The notes beneath the pieces are model-generated. The model was given only the letters and a program-made list of their open reading frames with translations, made no database searches and was not told where the DNA came from. Shown here piece by piece: positions 25,651 to 38,199 of a stretch of 64,000 bases of DNA. The position numbers were made by a program, and so were the translations under genes. The DNA comes from Balaenoptera acutorostrata (taxonomy: Eukaryota; Chordata; Mammalia; Artiodactyla; Balaenopteridae). Within the stretch, counting starts at the first letter, position 1, and each line of letters opens with the position of its first letter. The stretch covers positions 49,316,207 through 49,380,206 of the forward strand of contig NC_080078.1 of assembly GCF_949987535.1 (NCBI RefSeq). Direction: 5' to 3'.

Positions 25651-25711
25651 TGTGTGTGTGTGTGTGTGAGTTTGTGTGTATGTACATGCCCTCACACACA
25701 CTCACACTCAG
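25651..25711. repeat. TG microsatellite facing a CA-rich arm
   Basis: (TG)9 at 25651-25668 runs into gagtttgtgtgtatgtacat and then ctcacacacactcacac. The GTGTGTGTGAG and CTCACACACAC arms could pair as an 11-bp hairpin stem. Confidence 0.8.
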
Positions 25712-28059
25712 ACCTAGGGCTGGGGCTCCCAGGGGTAGCAGCTGCGTCAGTCTTTCTTTGAGCATCTTTCTGAGTCACTGACGCTCCCCTTTCACAATCT
25801 TCCAGAAAGAGAAAGGACAGGAATGCAGTTCAGTGTTCCATCATCAGATCGATAAAACATAGGCTGCCCTACCCCCCAAGACTGCCTGTGGAAGGTTAAC
25901 AGACACAGGGCTTGTGCAAGGCAGAAATGGGATGAACCAACTGGCCGGCGGGCAACAGGACAGCACTGGCCTGGTCTTTGATTCTGATGGCATCTGGCTT
26001 GGAGCCTCATTCGTTTTGAGTCCGTTTTGCCAGAAACCCTGATATTTGGAGCTACGGGGGAACCTATACTCTTGGGAGGTATAGTGATTTCTTCTGTCCA
26101 AAGGGTAACTCAAGAAACATACAGGGACCTCATAGGAGTGGCCTGGTCCCCTTCCTGCCTTGTGCTCCAAAGCATCCCTTTCCGAAGCAGCTCCTGGAGG
26201 CAAACAACTTGTATGTGCTGGGGCGGTGCTGAGACAGAGTGAAGACAAAGTGGGGATTCCTTTGCACCTCTTAGAAGTCTATACAAACAGGTGGCTGTGG
26301 ACTCAGAGGGGACAAGGACGAATGATTTCCATTTGTCCCATCTCTGCTGCCATCCTTTGTGACGGCACAAGGGGAAGCTGCGTTTTATAAAAGTCCAAGA
26401 GGCTTTGTTGGAGAGTCTCAAGTGTGGTGATCTCATAACACATCCTCCACTTATCCTCTGTTCCCTTGTCTCACCTTATAGGTCTCTCCACACCCATAAA
26501 CTCCAACCACCCTCTCATCCCTCAGGAAGCCCAGTGGAACTGTTCCAAAGCACTCTTCACTTCGCATCTGGCTAGACAACACAGCTTATTCTGATGAAAA
26601 ATGGATTGCGAGCTCGGGGGCTTTACTGAGCTCGTGCACAAATCCATCGCTTCATGGTTGCCCTTTTCTTTTTATGGAAAAGTCATTTGGGTTCCCCAGA
26701 TCTGAGAATCCCAATCACTTTTGCACCACTGTTCTTCCCTGACAGTCAGGTTAATGTTTTAAAAAGGCCCAAGTGGGGTCTGAGGACTTCCTGATGGGTG
26801 GATTTATCTGGGAGAGAGAAAGGGGATCCTGAGAAATTTTGTTAGAAATTCGGTTCTAGGTGGAGCTCCATGCGCTTAGTAAATTTCTAATGAGGGGACT
26901 GCAGCCTTCCAGTTCCCTGTATCCAGGTCTTTTCTTGTAAGTTTATATTAGTAACTCTTAAATCGATTACATTAATAGCTCAGCATTAAGCCCCACAACG
27001 ACATTTCCCATCTCTGAAAAAAGAATGCAAGCTACAGCAAACCTAAAATTGTTGTGGGCATGATCTAAGCATCCTTGGGATAAGGGTGGTTTAGTCCTAG
27101 AATGGTAAAATCTATCAACAAGGAAAAATCACTTCCTGTCAATGAAGGCGTGATGGGGAGCCTCTTTGAGCAACAGTAAGGAGATGTCTGTGCCTTTTTT
27201 TGCCAGTCTGCACCTCCCCCAAGTGGATCCTTTGTTCTTTATCAGAGAGCCATGTGGCCAGTTCCCAGAGAGAGGGCAATGGATTGAAAGGCCCGTTTTC
27301 CCCATTAATCAATTAGAACAGTACAAGACCTATTGGAAATATTAATTGGTCCATGCAGTGATTTCAGCACATGGGTTGTCAAAGAGTGACCTCTGAAACA
27401 TTTTTCACTTATGTACCCTCAACGCTGCCCTGCCCTAATCTTCCCAAATGTCCCATCTATTCAGGTCTGTCCTCCATGGAACGCAGTGCTTTTTCTGCCT
27501 CTGTCTCCACAATCCTTTTGGCACTGTCTTGGGTGGTAGCCGGGATCTTTACACCTACGTCATTTCCTGGAGGGAGAACACCTTGCATTTCTTAACTTCC
27601 CAGAAGCTAACATGACATTGAGGTGTATTCTCAGGGACATTCAGTAGTCACAACAACACTGGTGTTAGGAGCAAAACAACTCTGGCCAAGGAAATCTGAT
27701 CTAAAAGGGTGTCACGCAGACAGCGTTAGTCTTGCGAGAGAGACCACTAACCTAATTATGGATCAATCGTTCCAAGGTCAGGTTCAGGAACTTTCTGCCA
27801 TGGAAGCTAATTGGAATTTGATGCAGAGAAAGAATAAGGACAAGCTGCCCTTCCTCCAATGACAAGAGTTGAGGATAAACTTAAAAGTATGGAAGCAGGC
27901 ATTGGAGGACTCGGGCTGTACAGCGCCAGGCTGCCCAGGGGGACGAGGTGCCCTCGGCCGCCATGGGTACCATCTCCGGGAAGAAACAGTGGGAGGCACA
28001 AGCAAAATTCAAAATGAGGAGTTTTTGTTTTTGAAACACAAAATGGTAGGGTGAGTATT

Positions 28060-28180
28060 TTTGGGAGCCTGAGAGACTGGATTTGAGCCCCAACTACTGT
28101 TTACTAGCCATGTGGCCTTGGGAAAACCAAATGGGAACTTCCTGAGAGTCAGTTGCATTAGTGATAATATTGAAGGAATG
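28060..28180 (+). repeat. MIR SINE fragment
   Basis: It has gagactggatttgagcccca, tactagccatgtggccttgg, then a degraded 3' part. Confidence 0.65.
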
Positions 28181-28635
28181 ACGTGGGCTCCATGCGGGTA
28201 TTGGGAGAGTCAAATCGGATCCACCTTTACTCTGTAAAGTAAATTGTGCTATTTCAGTGCAGATGAGAGTTCTTATTTTCAGTTCCAGGTACCTCTTTCC
28301 TAACCTCCCATTTCCTTCAGCTTCACCCCATCCCATCTTAGTGATATGTATTCCTCTCTCTCCTAGGAACTTCTGTTATCACCTCCTTTCCTCTTATCAA
28401 AAATTTTTTATCAGTCATTTACACTTTAGAGCAGCTGAAGTGTTGTCAGCGCCTAAAGGAACTTCTGGTGCCTAAGGCAAGCGAGAGAGGCATTTGAGAG
28501 ACCGTGTCTTCCTGAGCATCTTAGAAATCACACTATGATCTGCCTCATCTACTCATGTGTCTGACTGGCCTTTCCCTATAGCTAACATATTTCATCAATT
28601 TCAGGGCATATTATTTTGTTTTGTTTTGACATTTC

Positions 28636-28829
28636 TTTTTTTTTTTTTTTTTTGATGTGGACCATTTTTAAAGTCTTTATTGAATTTGTTACAGTATTGC
28701 TTCTGTTTTATGTTTTGTTTTTTTGGCTGTGAGGCATGTGGGATCTTAGCTCCCTGACCAGGGATTGAACCCGCACCCCCTGTATTGGAAGGCGAAGTCT
28801 TAACCACTGGGCCTGCAGGGAAGTCCCTG
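28636..28829 (-). mobile_element. CHR-type tRNA-derived SINE
   Basis: It starts with poly(T) and reads as the complement of the cetartiodactyl CHR SINE: ggctgtgaggcatgtgggat, cttagctccctgaccaggga, ttgaacccgc, then gcctgcagggaagtccc. The tRNA-like part carries the internal promoter region. Imperfect flanking repeats (tttt(g)acatttc) at about 28624-28635 and 28830-28841 look like the target-site duplication. Confidence 0.88.
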
Positions 28830-29129
28830 TTTTTACATTTCAACAGCTCTGAAATCAGGAAGTATCTTATAATCATTGGTGTGTCATACTCTAATTAGCA
28901 CTGTTTTCTTTTTTCAGTGGTTGATAAAATAATGCTGCATCTCACAATCCAGGGTGTTACACAGATGAAATACAACACTGCTCTTATAGAGATAACATGC
29001 TTGTCAGCAGGATTCATTAAGGGGTCAAGGAGAAAAGTGAGGTAAGGCAGCAGTTGCTTTGGAATCAGATCAGGAAACAAAGACATGGGCTGTTTCATTT
29101 TCTTTCACCTTTCAGTTGCTAAGCATTAC

Positions 29130-29369
29130 CTGGATATTTGGATTCTGCCCATTGATATCAGCTTTGGAAAGATCTGGAAAGTTTGGTAGATCAAGGAGAA
29201 AGGATCTGGGGCCATCTCTTTGCAATGAAGGGGGCCCAGCCTCTTGCTGGAATTGCTGTCTGGGGAATGGTTGGTGTGCAGCCTGGTGGTCCGAATGCTC
29301 CCCTGATGTTTCTTTGGAGAGAGGAGAGCTGGTTTCCGATGTTGAGGCACTTTCCATGTTGAGGTTATT
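29130..29369 (-). CDS. ISM1: Isthmin-1 exon 2, N-terminal region after the signal peptide
   Basis: The minus-strand acceptor is TGTTTTAG and the donor GTAATG. The exon is 240 bases, phase 0 at both ends, 80 residues. It begins [15 protein letters not shown], continues [11 protein letters not shown], and closes with the well-conserved [18 protein letters not shown] and NPNIQ. It would follow exon 1 (signal peptide), which is not in this window; the Met at 29355-29357 is internal, not the start. The first half differs from human isthmin-1 at many positions as I recall it, while the second half is conserved. Confidence 0.95.
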
Positions 29370-29829
29370 CTAAAACAAACAAACAAGCAAATGAACATAT
29401 AAATAAGAGAAGCATGATTTAGAAATGCCACCCTTAAAAATTCAGGACAAGGACAATTCCAGGGGCTGGAATTAAGCCAGGATGGTATTCCCAACTTGTT
29501 TTCCTTCCATAGCTTAGTTTTTCTGTCTTCAAAAAGCTAAATCATCAGGAAATTTTCCTAGCCTGCTACTTGGGAATTTTCTGAGGGCTAATGTGTGATG
29601 GGATATTAATCAAACATCAAAGCATATCAACAAAAAGTGCTAATTTGAAGGAGACTAGGTGCTCATTTAGAACTGGAATCAAATTATGGTTTCCTTATCA
29701 CAGCTTCAATTGATTAACCACTCTGGCTTGAGTTACAGCCCCAGTATCCAGTGTTTGTTCCTTTGGTGTGGGTCAGCAGATGATCTGACCACACTGGGTA
29801 AAATACTTTAGCCAAATCATTGATTATTT

Positions 29830-29965
29830 CTATCCATCCATCCATCCATCCATCCATTTTTTCATCCATCCATTCACTAACCTATTTAACTTTCCTTCCT
29901 CCTTCCTTCAGTTCTTTCATTCATCTACTCATCCATCCTTCCATCCATTTATCCATCCATTCATC
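29830..29965 (+). repeat. (ATCC)n microsatellite, interrupted
   Basis: Runs of atcc and attc with short interruptions (for example catccatccatccatcc near 29837-29857) lie directly next to a reversed L2 end, whose own attcattc end probably seeded the repeat. Confidence 0.85.
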
Positions 29966-29969
29966 CACA

Positions 29970-30400
29970 CAATCAGCAAGTGTCAACCACATGCTAGGCA
30001 CAGGAAAGCCATGAACAAGACAGACACGGGTCCTATTCTCTTAGAGAGTACGTCTAGTTGGGGGAAATAAACAATAAATACACACATAAGTAAGATCAGG
30101 TCAGAGAATGGTGATTGCTAAGAAGAAAAGGAAGAAGAAAATGACAGAGAGTGGTCAGGGCAACATTAGATAGGTAGCTGGGGAAGACCTTCCTGAGAAG
30201 GTGACATCTGAAGTGAAACCTGAACACCTGTAATTATCTGGGGTAAGAACATTCTAGCAGAGGGAACAGCAAGTAAGACAGTCCTGAGATAGGGATGGCT
30301 TGTCTCATTTGAGAAACACAGAGAAGGGCAGTGAGGCTGGGATGGAATGAAGGAAGGGAGAACGACCCAAGATGGGGATGAAGAGGTGGAGACAGGCCAA
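29970..30400 (-). repeat. L2 LINE fragment, reverse orientation
   Basis: It has complement-of-L2 landmarks over about 430 bases: aaccacatgctaggcacagg, gaacaagacagacacgggtc, gaagaccttcctgagaaggt and gcagagggaacagcaagtaa. Confidence 0.82.
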
Positions 30401-31310
30401 GAAAAAGTGACAAAAAGGCATTCTGAAATTGAATGTCTTTATCCCGGAAAGAAAAGTCCAAGTCTGTTGTTTTTCCAAACTAGCGAAAAATGTCTGTGTT
30501 TAGTTGTCACTAGGGGAAATTTTTTCCAGTGACTGAAGACTGTAGTAGTTGCTGGACTTCTTTCTCAAACCAGCCCTTCTTCTGCTCTCATTCTTCATGG
30601 ACCTCTTGTTGGATGTTTCCTCCATCCCTTCAGGGATAGCATTTTCACGTTTACTGGTGGAGGGAGATGTGGAGATAGAATTTCACCAGTGTTTGGGTCA
30701 GTGGTTAATGTTCTTGTTATTCTTGGGCATGTTTGGGGGTTTTGGAGTGAATATTCCAGCACATTGCCTCCACACACACACCCTGCCCCCTCTCACAGCA
30801 GTGTCTTTGACCCAGTCAAGGGGTTACACCTGGTATCAGAACACTCCCGACTCTGAGTACCCAAGGTCAAGAATGGCCTGAGGATGAAACACATGCAGTG
30901 GGTAATGATCTTATTAGAGAGCTGACCTGCGGGGATGGATTTTTCTCTCTTTAAACAGACATGGGACTGCGAGGAATAAACTCACTTGTGCAGAGACCAT
31001 GTTTGTGAATGTTCGCAGAGGCCAAGAAGAGGCTGAGTTAGAAAGAAGCATGTCTGCTGTCTCTTCTTTAACATGTGCAGTTACGGCAGGGGAAGCGGGC
31101 TGCTCTTCATCATGTCTTTGCTTGCCCTGCCTCTTTGCTCAGGAGATGTGGCCAGGGGCAGTGTCTTTGTTCACCTCTCCTGTCACCTTTCTGCCATGTT
31201 TTCATCTCCTGGCACATCGTCCTAGGGGGAGTTGCCCTGCCATCCCCAGGCACTGCTCAGTGCAAAAGAGGCCAAATGTATTATGCTGAGATTGTATTAT
31301 CCAGCACATG

Positions 31311-31330
31311 GAGAGAGAGAGAGAGAGAGA
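31311..31330 (+). repeat. (GA)10 microsatellite
   Basis: Ten uninterrupted GA units. Confidence 0.9.
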
Positions 31331-31665
31331 CATGATAATTCTTTCCTCAACATAAGACCTCTCTATCATAGCCCAGGGGAAGATAACTGAATGCAACTGT
31401 TCCCTTGTTTTTCTCCCTGGATCCTCAACAGTGTTAGTAAGGACAGTTGACTTCTCATGGAGAATTTCTTGCACAGGTTTTTGGGAATCTAAGTCTCAGA
31501 AGGGACCCAGGATTTGCTTGTCCATGGCTTGAGGGATCCCCTGCAAATCCAGCCCTCACTTCATTGTAGCAACTGGGACATACTGTTTAACTGTGTTAAA
31601 AATGGAGCTCTTTTTCCTTTTCCCTGTGATGAAGTACTCCTTCTACTATGAAAACTTATATTTTA

Positions 31666-31801
31666 TTTTATATTTGGTACTTTTTTTTTTGACCACGCTG
31701 CATGGCATGTGGGATCTTAGTTCCCCAACCATGGATTGAACCCATGCCCCCTGCAGTGGAAGTGAAGAGTCCCAACCACTGCACTGCCAGGGAATTCCAG
31801 A
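31666..31801 (-). mobile_element. CHR-type tRNA-derived SINE
   Basis: It has the complement of CHR: a T10 run, then catgtgggatcttagttccc, accatggattgaacccatgc and actgccagggaattcc. The flanks 31651-31665 and 31802-31816 repeat aaaactt(a/g)tatttta with one mismatch. Confidence 0.88.
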
Positions 31802-33289
31802 AAAACTTGTATTTTAGAAGAAGAGATAGGAAAGGTATCTGTGCTGCTTATTTGGCATTTCACTTAGATGGCTGAAAAAACAAGGACTGAATCTGATGGG
31901 TTTTTTGCTCTGACTCTGGAATTTTTCCTGAGAGGAGATACACCACCCCAGAGTGATCCTGGCTTAGACAGGGACCAAGAAAACCCCTTAAACTCTCTGT
32001 GGCTCAATAATCCTCCATGTAAAACAAAGCAGACAATAAGGAGGATCCCATGCTGTCCCAGCAGGATGGTCAAGAGAACTCAGGGTGGGTTGTGACTACA
32101 CTTGAAAAGAGAAATGTAGAGTTAGGGCAACTGGGCTGGACGATTCAGGCCTCAAGTGTCTCTGCCTCGAAGACGGGGGCTAAAGTACGTTTTGGCTTGA
32201 ATTATGCACACAACTGTGGCATTTCTCCGTCTTTCCCTGATCCTCATCCCCCAGCCCCTCAAACAACATTTGGAAGATGAGAATGGGAAAAATAAAAAAT
32301 GCTAATCACGATCTCTGAATATCTGAATTATTCTTGCATTTTTACCAAAACATATTTATCTGGAAACCTTGGCTCCCTCCAAACCGTGGCATGCTCCCAA
32401 ACTGTTCAGAAACTGGAAGCTCTATGGTAGGGGGAGGGGGCCTTACAGTGAATCATATAAAATGAAGCTCCACTTTATTCAATCAATGACCAGATTCAGG
32501 GAGTAACCATTATTTTGGTAATCAAGAATTTAAATCTGGGGCGGGAGACAGTAGACAGGGTCTGCTAACAAGGCAGGAAAATGCCTCTTCTTCATACTTT
32601 CTCAAAGACCCACTGTACAGCTTCCTTGTAGAGGCCCCACTGGAGGTCTTGGTTGATGGACCAAGCTCACTCACCAAGAGTTCCACTTAATTAGTCTAGC
32701 AGAGTAAAGATTCTCAGGAAGGGTGGATCTCAAAATGAAGATTTAAACAGTTTGTATGTTATTCAGAAAAGCAGACATTCTTCTCTGAAGACGTGAGCTT
32801 TGGGCAGTCCAGGGATTGAAGAAAAGAAATATCACCATTCTTTCCAAGGTGCTGCAGGATTCATTTTGTTTAAATTCAAGTGACATGAGGGCATCTGCTC
32901 AGTTTGGGAAAATATTTCTTTACCCACAATGTGTCTTTGAGTTGACTTTCAATCTGTGGCAATGTTGCAGCTCCAGGAGCAACGTTCTCTCTAATCTGAG
33001 AGCTGTGACTACTAATAAAGAGAGGTAGAAGAACTAAAGCTAGTTAGGGGTTTATACGCATGCAGTGTTCCACTGCTAAGGAAGGTGACCTATGGTGGCC
33101 AAATTATCCAGCTGCTGCTTAATGCTCCCCATCTTTGGGCATAGCTCCTGCCCCTCCATTATTTTACAACTTATTCTTATTTAAAATAGGAATAAAGTAA
33201 TAATATTGTAAAATGTTAACAATAATAATACAATTATAAAATAGGCTCCATGCTCATGCAGCCTGGTGTTTTGCCTTAGATGGCAGTAT

Positions 33290-33800
33290 TATTGTGGCAG
33301 ATATTGCAGTTTCCTCCCCAATATCCATTCCCCACTTTTTTTTTTTTACTCAGTGTTTATTTCAGGGGGCAACGTGCCTGGCTAAAACTACATGTCCTAG
33401 CATTCACTGCAGCTAGGGATGACCATGTGACACAGTTCTACCCAATGAGATGTAAGTGGAAGGTGCCTGATGGTACTATTGGACAGAAGGCAGAGTCAGT
33501 TTGCCTTTTGCCTCTTTTCTGTCTTCCATTTTCTCCTGGCTGAAGTGTGGATAGTAGTGTTGGAAGTGAAATGATGCCACTGGCAAGAGGTTGAAGATAT
33601 ACGCTAAAGGTGGCTGAATGGAAAGATAGAGGAGCCGGGGTCCCCGATAGCATGGTAGAGCCTTCATACTAGTCCTGGAATGATCACCTCTGAACTTCTT
33701 GTACCCTTGATACAAACAGTAGTATTGACAATACTGCAGCCCTAGTAGCAATGTTCCCTGTATGATTCTAATTTGAGAGCCATGACCACCAATAAAAAGG
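33290..33800 (+). repeat. Ancient LTR-like repeat
   Basis: The pattern gctagggatgaccatgtgac, ttctacccaatgagatgtaa, gtggaaggtgcc and a gatagaggagccggggtccc segment resembles the same old LTR group as 18935-19320. The ends are not resolved. Confidence 0.5.
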
Positions 33801-34301
33801 GAAAAGCCCTGTTCAGCAAAGTGACTCAAGATTGGGTACCATCCTCAGCTGAAGGAGGTACCAACAGGGCATATAGTGAATCATCACGATTACCTTCACA
33901 ATGGCAGCCAGCTCAGCTCTGCTGCTAATTCTCATAATATCCTTTTCCAAATCTGCCCTCTACCCCCTTCTCTGCATATGTATAGAATCTTCTATTGTTT
34001 CAGCATCTATACCTTACATTTCTCAAATCTATTACTCACTGGGTAATGTAATATTTCCTTTAATTTATCCAAAAATACTATCATTAAAGTTCAAGGACTT
34101 TGCCCTCAAAGAATCCAGAGCTCCTTGGACAAGTGGCTGATTCCAGAGCTTGGGCAGGGAAGTCAAGGGGAGTTTGGGATATTTTGCTGTGTCAGAAAGC
34201 AAGGAGGACTTCAGTGATTAATGGTGTCCTCTTGAAAGAAGACGGGAGCCAGATTGAAGGGCCCACCCTGCACCAGGATTAGACAATTTGGGCGTTAAAA
34301 C

Positions 34302-34308
34302 AAAAAGG

Positions 34309-34350
<42 letters not shown>

Positions 34351-34358
34351 TTGTTGTT
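34302..34358 (+). mobile_element. Poly(A)-only insertion with target-site duplication
   Basis: A run of 32 A (34317-34348) is flanked by direct repeats aaaaaggttgttgtt at 34302-34316 and 34344-34358; the A bases of the right repeat are shared with the run. This is what a retrotransposition event leaves when almost all of the template body is missing. Confidence 0.65.
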
Positions 34359-37300
34359 GACTGCCATACATTGCATCTATGACATTCCATGAGCCTATGA
34401 TGATACTCATAAAAGAGAGGAAGCCAGAAAAACCATCACCCCCATTCGAGGTAGGGATTATAAAACTCCTTACTTTGAACCTTTGTATTAAAAAGAAGTA
34501 GAGTTTTGTCTAAGGAAATAAAGTTTGAACTGAGATTGAAAAACACAGGTAAAATGAAGCCCGTGAAGCAGGTGAAGAGCACAGAGCAGAGGGGGAGATG
34601 GGCCAGTGAACACTGCGATCCTGGCAAAGGATAAGGTGGGTGCAGACTCCCTGAGACCTCCCAGGGCCTGGCGCAGAGGCCCAAAGGCTATCAGAGCTGG
34701 AATGGAGTGGGTGTTAGGCTCAGTGCCAGTCTGCTGTCTTAGTAAAGTGATCACTGAGTAAATAATACAAATGCTAGGCCTAAACCCAGACGTCTGGACC
34801 CACCAGCCTTCAGTCAGAAAGCTTTCTATCCTAGTGTACTGTGACTTTTCCATTAGGTCCCCACTTCCCCAGTGGCATTCTCTGGGTCATTTGGAGGCTT
34901 GCTAAGCTTTATGTGTGGGGATTGCCTCCCTGGCTCTCATCGGCTGGCCCTGGATGCCCCTGGGAAAGCTCTGTGAAGATGAGCTGAGAAGAGAAAACCT
35001 CTCATCTGCAGACCGGGTACAGTTTCTAAGATAACAAGCCCAGGCACTTTGTCATTCATGTCCTTTCTCCCCAGGACATCCCTGGCCCAAGACCAAGGAT
35101 GCCCAGCAAATGCCCTTAGCCCCTGCGGAGTGGACTCGCTCATTTTGGCTGTCCTTGTGACCAAGGTGGACCACCACGGCCACATCAAGGTCAGCATGGT
35201 CACAGTGGACAGAGTTGCCAGCTGGTCATTTGACATAGGAGCGAGAGAGAGGGAGGGGTTCTTGGGAGAACCAAGTCACAGGGGAAATTAGTGTGATCAG
35301 CTCGAGGGGGACAATCAAGGTGTGAAAACGGGCGATGGGTCCACCTGTGGAAGAAGCGTGCTAAGCGTCATTGTCCCAAGTCTGCAGCCAGCCACCTGCC
35401 CTGTTCCGCAAACATTAACCAAAGGCTGGAGTATGAAAAACCGGGCTGATGTGACCACTTCCAGAACCTCCAGAAGAGGCACAAGCTAGTACCAAATTGT
35501 GGCTGGCTTGGACAGTTTTAGTGCTTTTTTTTTTTTTTAAGGCTGTGGTAACTACTCCCAGATTAACACAACAAGGCAGACTTCTTGGAGGCAGAAGGGA
35601 TGGCAAATTTCTGGAGGGCAAAGAACAGGCCGTATCTACAATCTCAAACCCCACACCCTCCAATTCCACAAGCTCGGGGGGCACCCAATAAGTACTAGTT
35701 GATGATAATGATGGCCACGGGCCTAGTTAGGTTTTGTTTTAATTAGGCTCAGGCTACAGGCCTCATTACCCCTAATGTGGCTTTTATGTGGGATTCTAAA
35801 GAAAAAAAAAATCCAAGAATCTTCTATTGAGGATATTAAAGAAGATATTATTAGCAATGCTTTTGGTCTCATAGACTTTGAACAACAAACAACAAAGATT
35901 ATAATTAACGTCACTGCAGCCTCTCTCCTTAAAATATATTAACAATATAGCTAATTAGCAATATGTCCTCATTTGGGGCTGGACATCTGCATATTATTAT
36001 CGACAATGCTTGTTTCCTTTTTCCAGATTAAAGGCAGCCATGCTGCACCCAGGCATATGGCCACACTCCTTCCACATTAAAACACTCGATATTCTTCTCC
36101 CCACGGTAAACACACTTGGGGCTTTATCTGTGTCGGGCATCGATTTTTGTCTGGAATATTTCCACACGTCTAAAAATAGGTTCAAGGATGCCATGGGTGG
36201 TATTTCAAAGGGAAGAGCAAAAATTTCCCTGTTTGGGGAGAAAAAAAGAATAAAAGGGTACTCTGATTATCTTTACACATGGCTAGGGAGCAAGCGCTCC
36301 CAGGAAGAGAAAACCAGGAGAATGAACAATGTGAATTTCAGACGGGAAAACCTGCTTTCTCAGGGGGTGCGCTCGTTCTTAGGGCTTGGGAAGATGGCAG
36401 AGAGATGGTGATCACAGGAACGGACGCAGGGGTGGTGGAGGCTTATTCAGTGCAGTGTTGGAGAGGAGGAACCAGGATCCATGGGGAGGTCCCCGCACTG
36501 TTGAACACACCGATGGTGAGGTCAGCTACCTTCTTTTCTCTCTACCGGTGTGTGATGGTAATCACACCCCTTCAGGCAGCAGGAACAGAGCAAATATCCG
36601 TGGCTCTATTTTATGGCAAGCATGAACATGCAATGCCCCTTTGCAGGAAAATACAAATTCCTGGCAGAGGGAAGTGGCCAGAATTGTGCTTCAATCTTTG
36701 CTGTCGGATCCTGAAGACAATCCTGGCAGCTAGTGACATAGGCACATCGTGTTTCAAGAATGCAGGAGTGTTTCATCTTGGTTGGGAATGGAGCCCTCTG
36801 TTGAAAGTCTGACTAATAGCTGAGGAATCTTCTGTTATGGGGGCAGAATGTATCAGAAGGCTGTTTACTCTAGGGCTTGGGAGTGACCTTGCTTATGATC
36901 TCAGGCGATGCTTTGGAAGGAATGAAGAATGGCCGACTCCTTGCACTTGGGCAGGGAGCTGGCTCCACAGGGGAAGGGGCCGCTGGTGTGGGTCTCCCAC
37001 CCCTGTGCTTCCTTCTTGATCGAAGTCTCTTGGGGCCGGCTGACAAAATGGAAGTCAACGCCCCACTAGCTCGTCTCGGATACTTCTGTAAACAGCTTTG
37101 ATCTTGAAAATGTGCGGATTATTGGTGATTTTTCAAGTTGTACTTTCTCCACTGCTGGCCAAGAAAACAGAGTGAGAACCACCCAGGCCCCATTTCCTTT
37201 ATGTCCTGTTAGGCTAAAGAATGAACAGAAACGAGACACAAATTATTCTTTTAAGTCTAAGAAAACATGTGAGAAGTAGAGTTCAAGGCTGGAAAGCCAA

Positions 37301-37776
37301 TTTGGCTAAAGAAACCTTCAGCCATCATCTAAACCATCTCTGCCAACGGAGGGGGATGGAGAAATTATATTTTCCAGACTCCTTCTCCGGGCAAATGGTG
37401 GAACTGCCTAGAAGGGACGCTTGTATAAATTCTCTTGGGGTGTGAGACAAACCTGCTCCCCAGTAAGCTGAGGGAAGATTTTGTCTGCTGAGAGGGGTAT
37501 TTGAATTTGAGGGCAGCACTAACTTGCTCAGGGCTATAAGGAACAGGTCAAGGGTGGCCACCAGGGGGCTTCAGTCACGTGGAGCTCAGCCTCCCCTCTA
37601 AGTCAAACTTTGAGCAAATATTTAATGAGCGTGGATTACTGTGGATTTTTCAAATTGTGCTTTCTCCATATCTGGGAAGGAAAAAACAGAGCGGTAGCTA
37701 TCCAGGTCCTTTTCTGGGGCCCAGTTTGAAGAGGTACCAAATTATTAGCGTGCCTAAATGGCCCAACTATCTAAGT

Positions 37777-37850
37777 CCTCCCTTGGAGGACTCCTTGTCT
37801 CCTCCCTTGGAGGACTCCTGGGGACTCTCCTTGTCTCCCAGGACAAGGAG
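37777..37850 (+). repeat. 24-bp tandem duplication followed by a stem-loop
   Basis: cctcccttggaggactcct occurs at 37777-37795 and again at 37801-37819. Directly after it, CTCCTTGTC (37827-37835) and GACAAGGAG (37842-37850) form a perfect 9-bp inverted repeat with a 6-base loop. Confidence 0.88.
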
Positions 37851-38199
37851 ACCCCGAAGGTGAATGCCCCCTGCAGTGATTCTGCGCCTCTACACATGGC
37901 CTGGGGGGCACCCAAGGCCAAGTCAAGGCTGGCGTCCGCTGTCACGAGGCAGAACCTGGAAAGCAAGTTGAAGGGCAAAGACTGGCAGAGTTCAGACTGG
38001 CCTGGGGTGGGGGGGAGTGGTGGCCTTGGGGACCCTTGCCCAGCTTATTGTTTTAATTAAGAAGATGAATTTCTCTCAACACCCAAAGTTAAGACCCATC
38101 ACTGAAACCTACCACCAATCTTTCTGCTCCAAGTACCTCTAAACTAGGTTTTAAAGGGAACTGGACCTTAACCTTGGAATCCTAGAGAAGGGCTCATGG

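Larger units (their letters stand above)
20141..29129 (-). other. ISM1: ISM1 intron 2 (9.0 kb)
   Basis: The donor is GTAATG after exon 2 and the acceptor TTCTTCAG before exon 3. Repeats occupy mainly 20450-21200, 24060-24250 and 28060-28830. The long stretches 21940-24050 and 24260-28050 contain no recognisable repeat, gene or RNA. They may include conserved regulatory DNA, but one sequence cannot show that. Confidence 0.9.

Noticed and set aside
36279..36812. 177-residue plus-strand open frame
   Set aside because: It has no recognisable domain or codon bias and no splice evidence. It is antisense within ISM1 intron 1.
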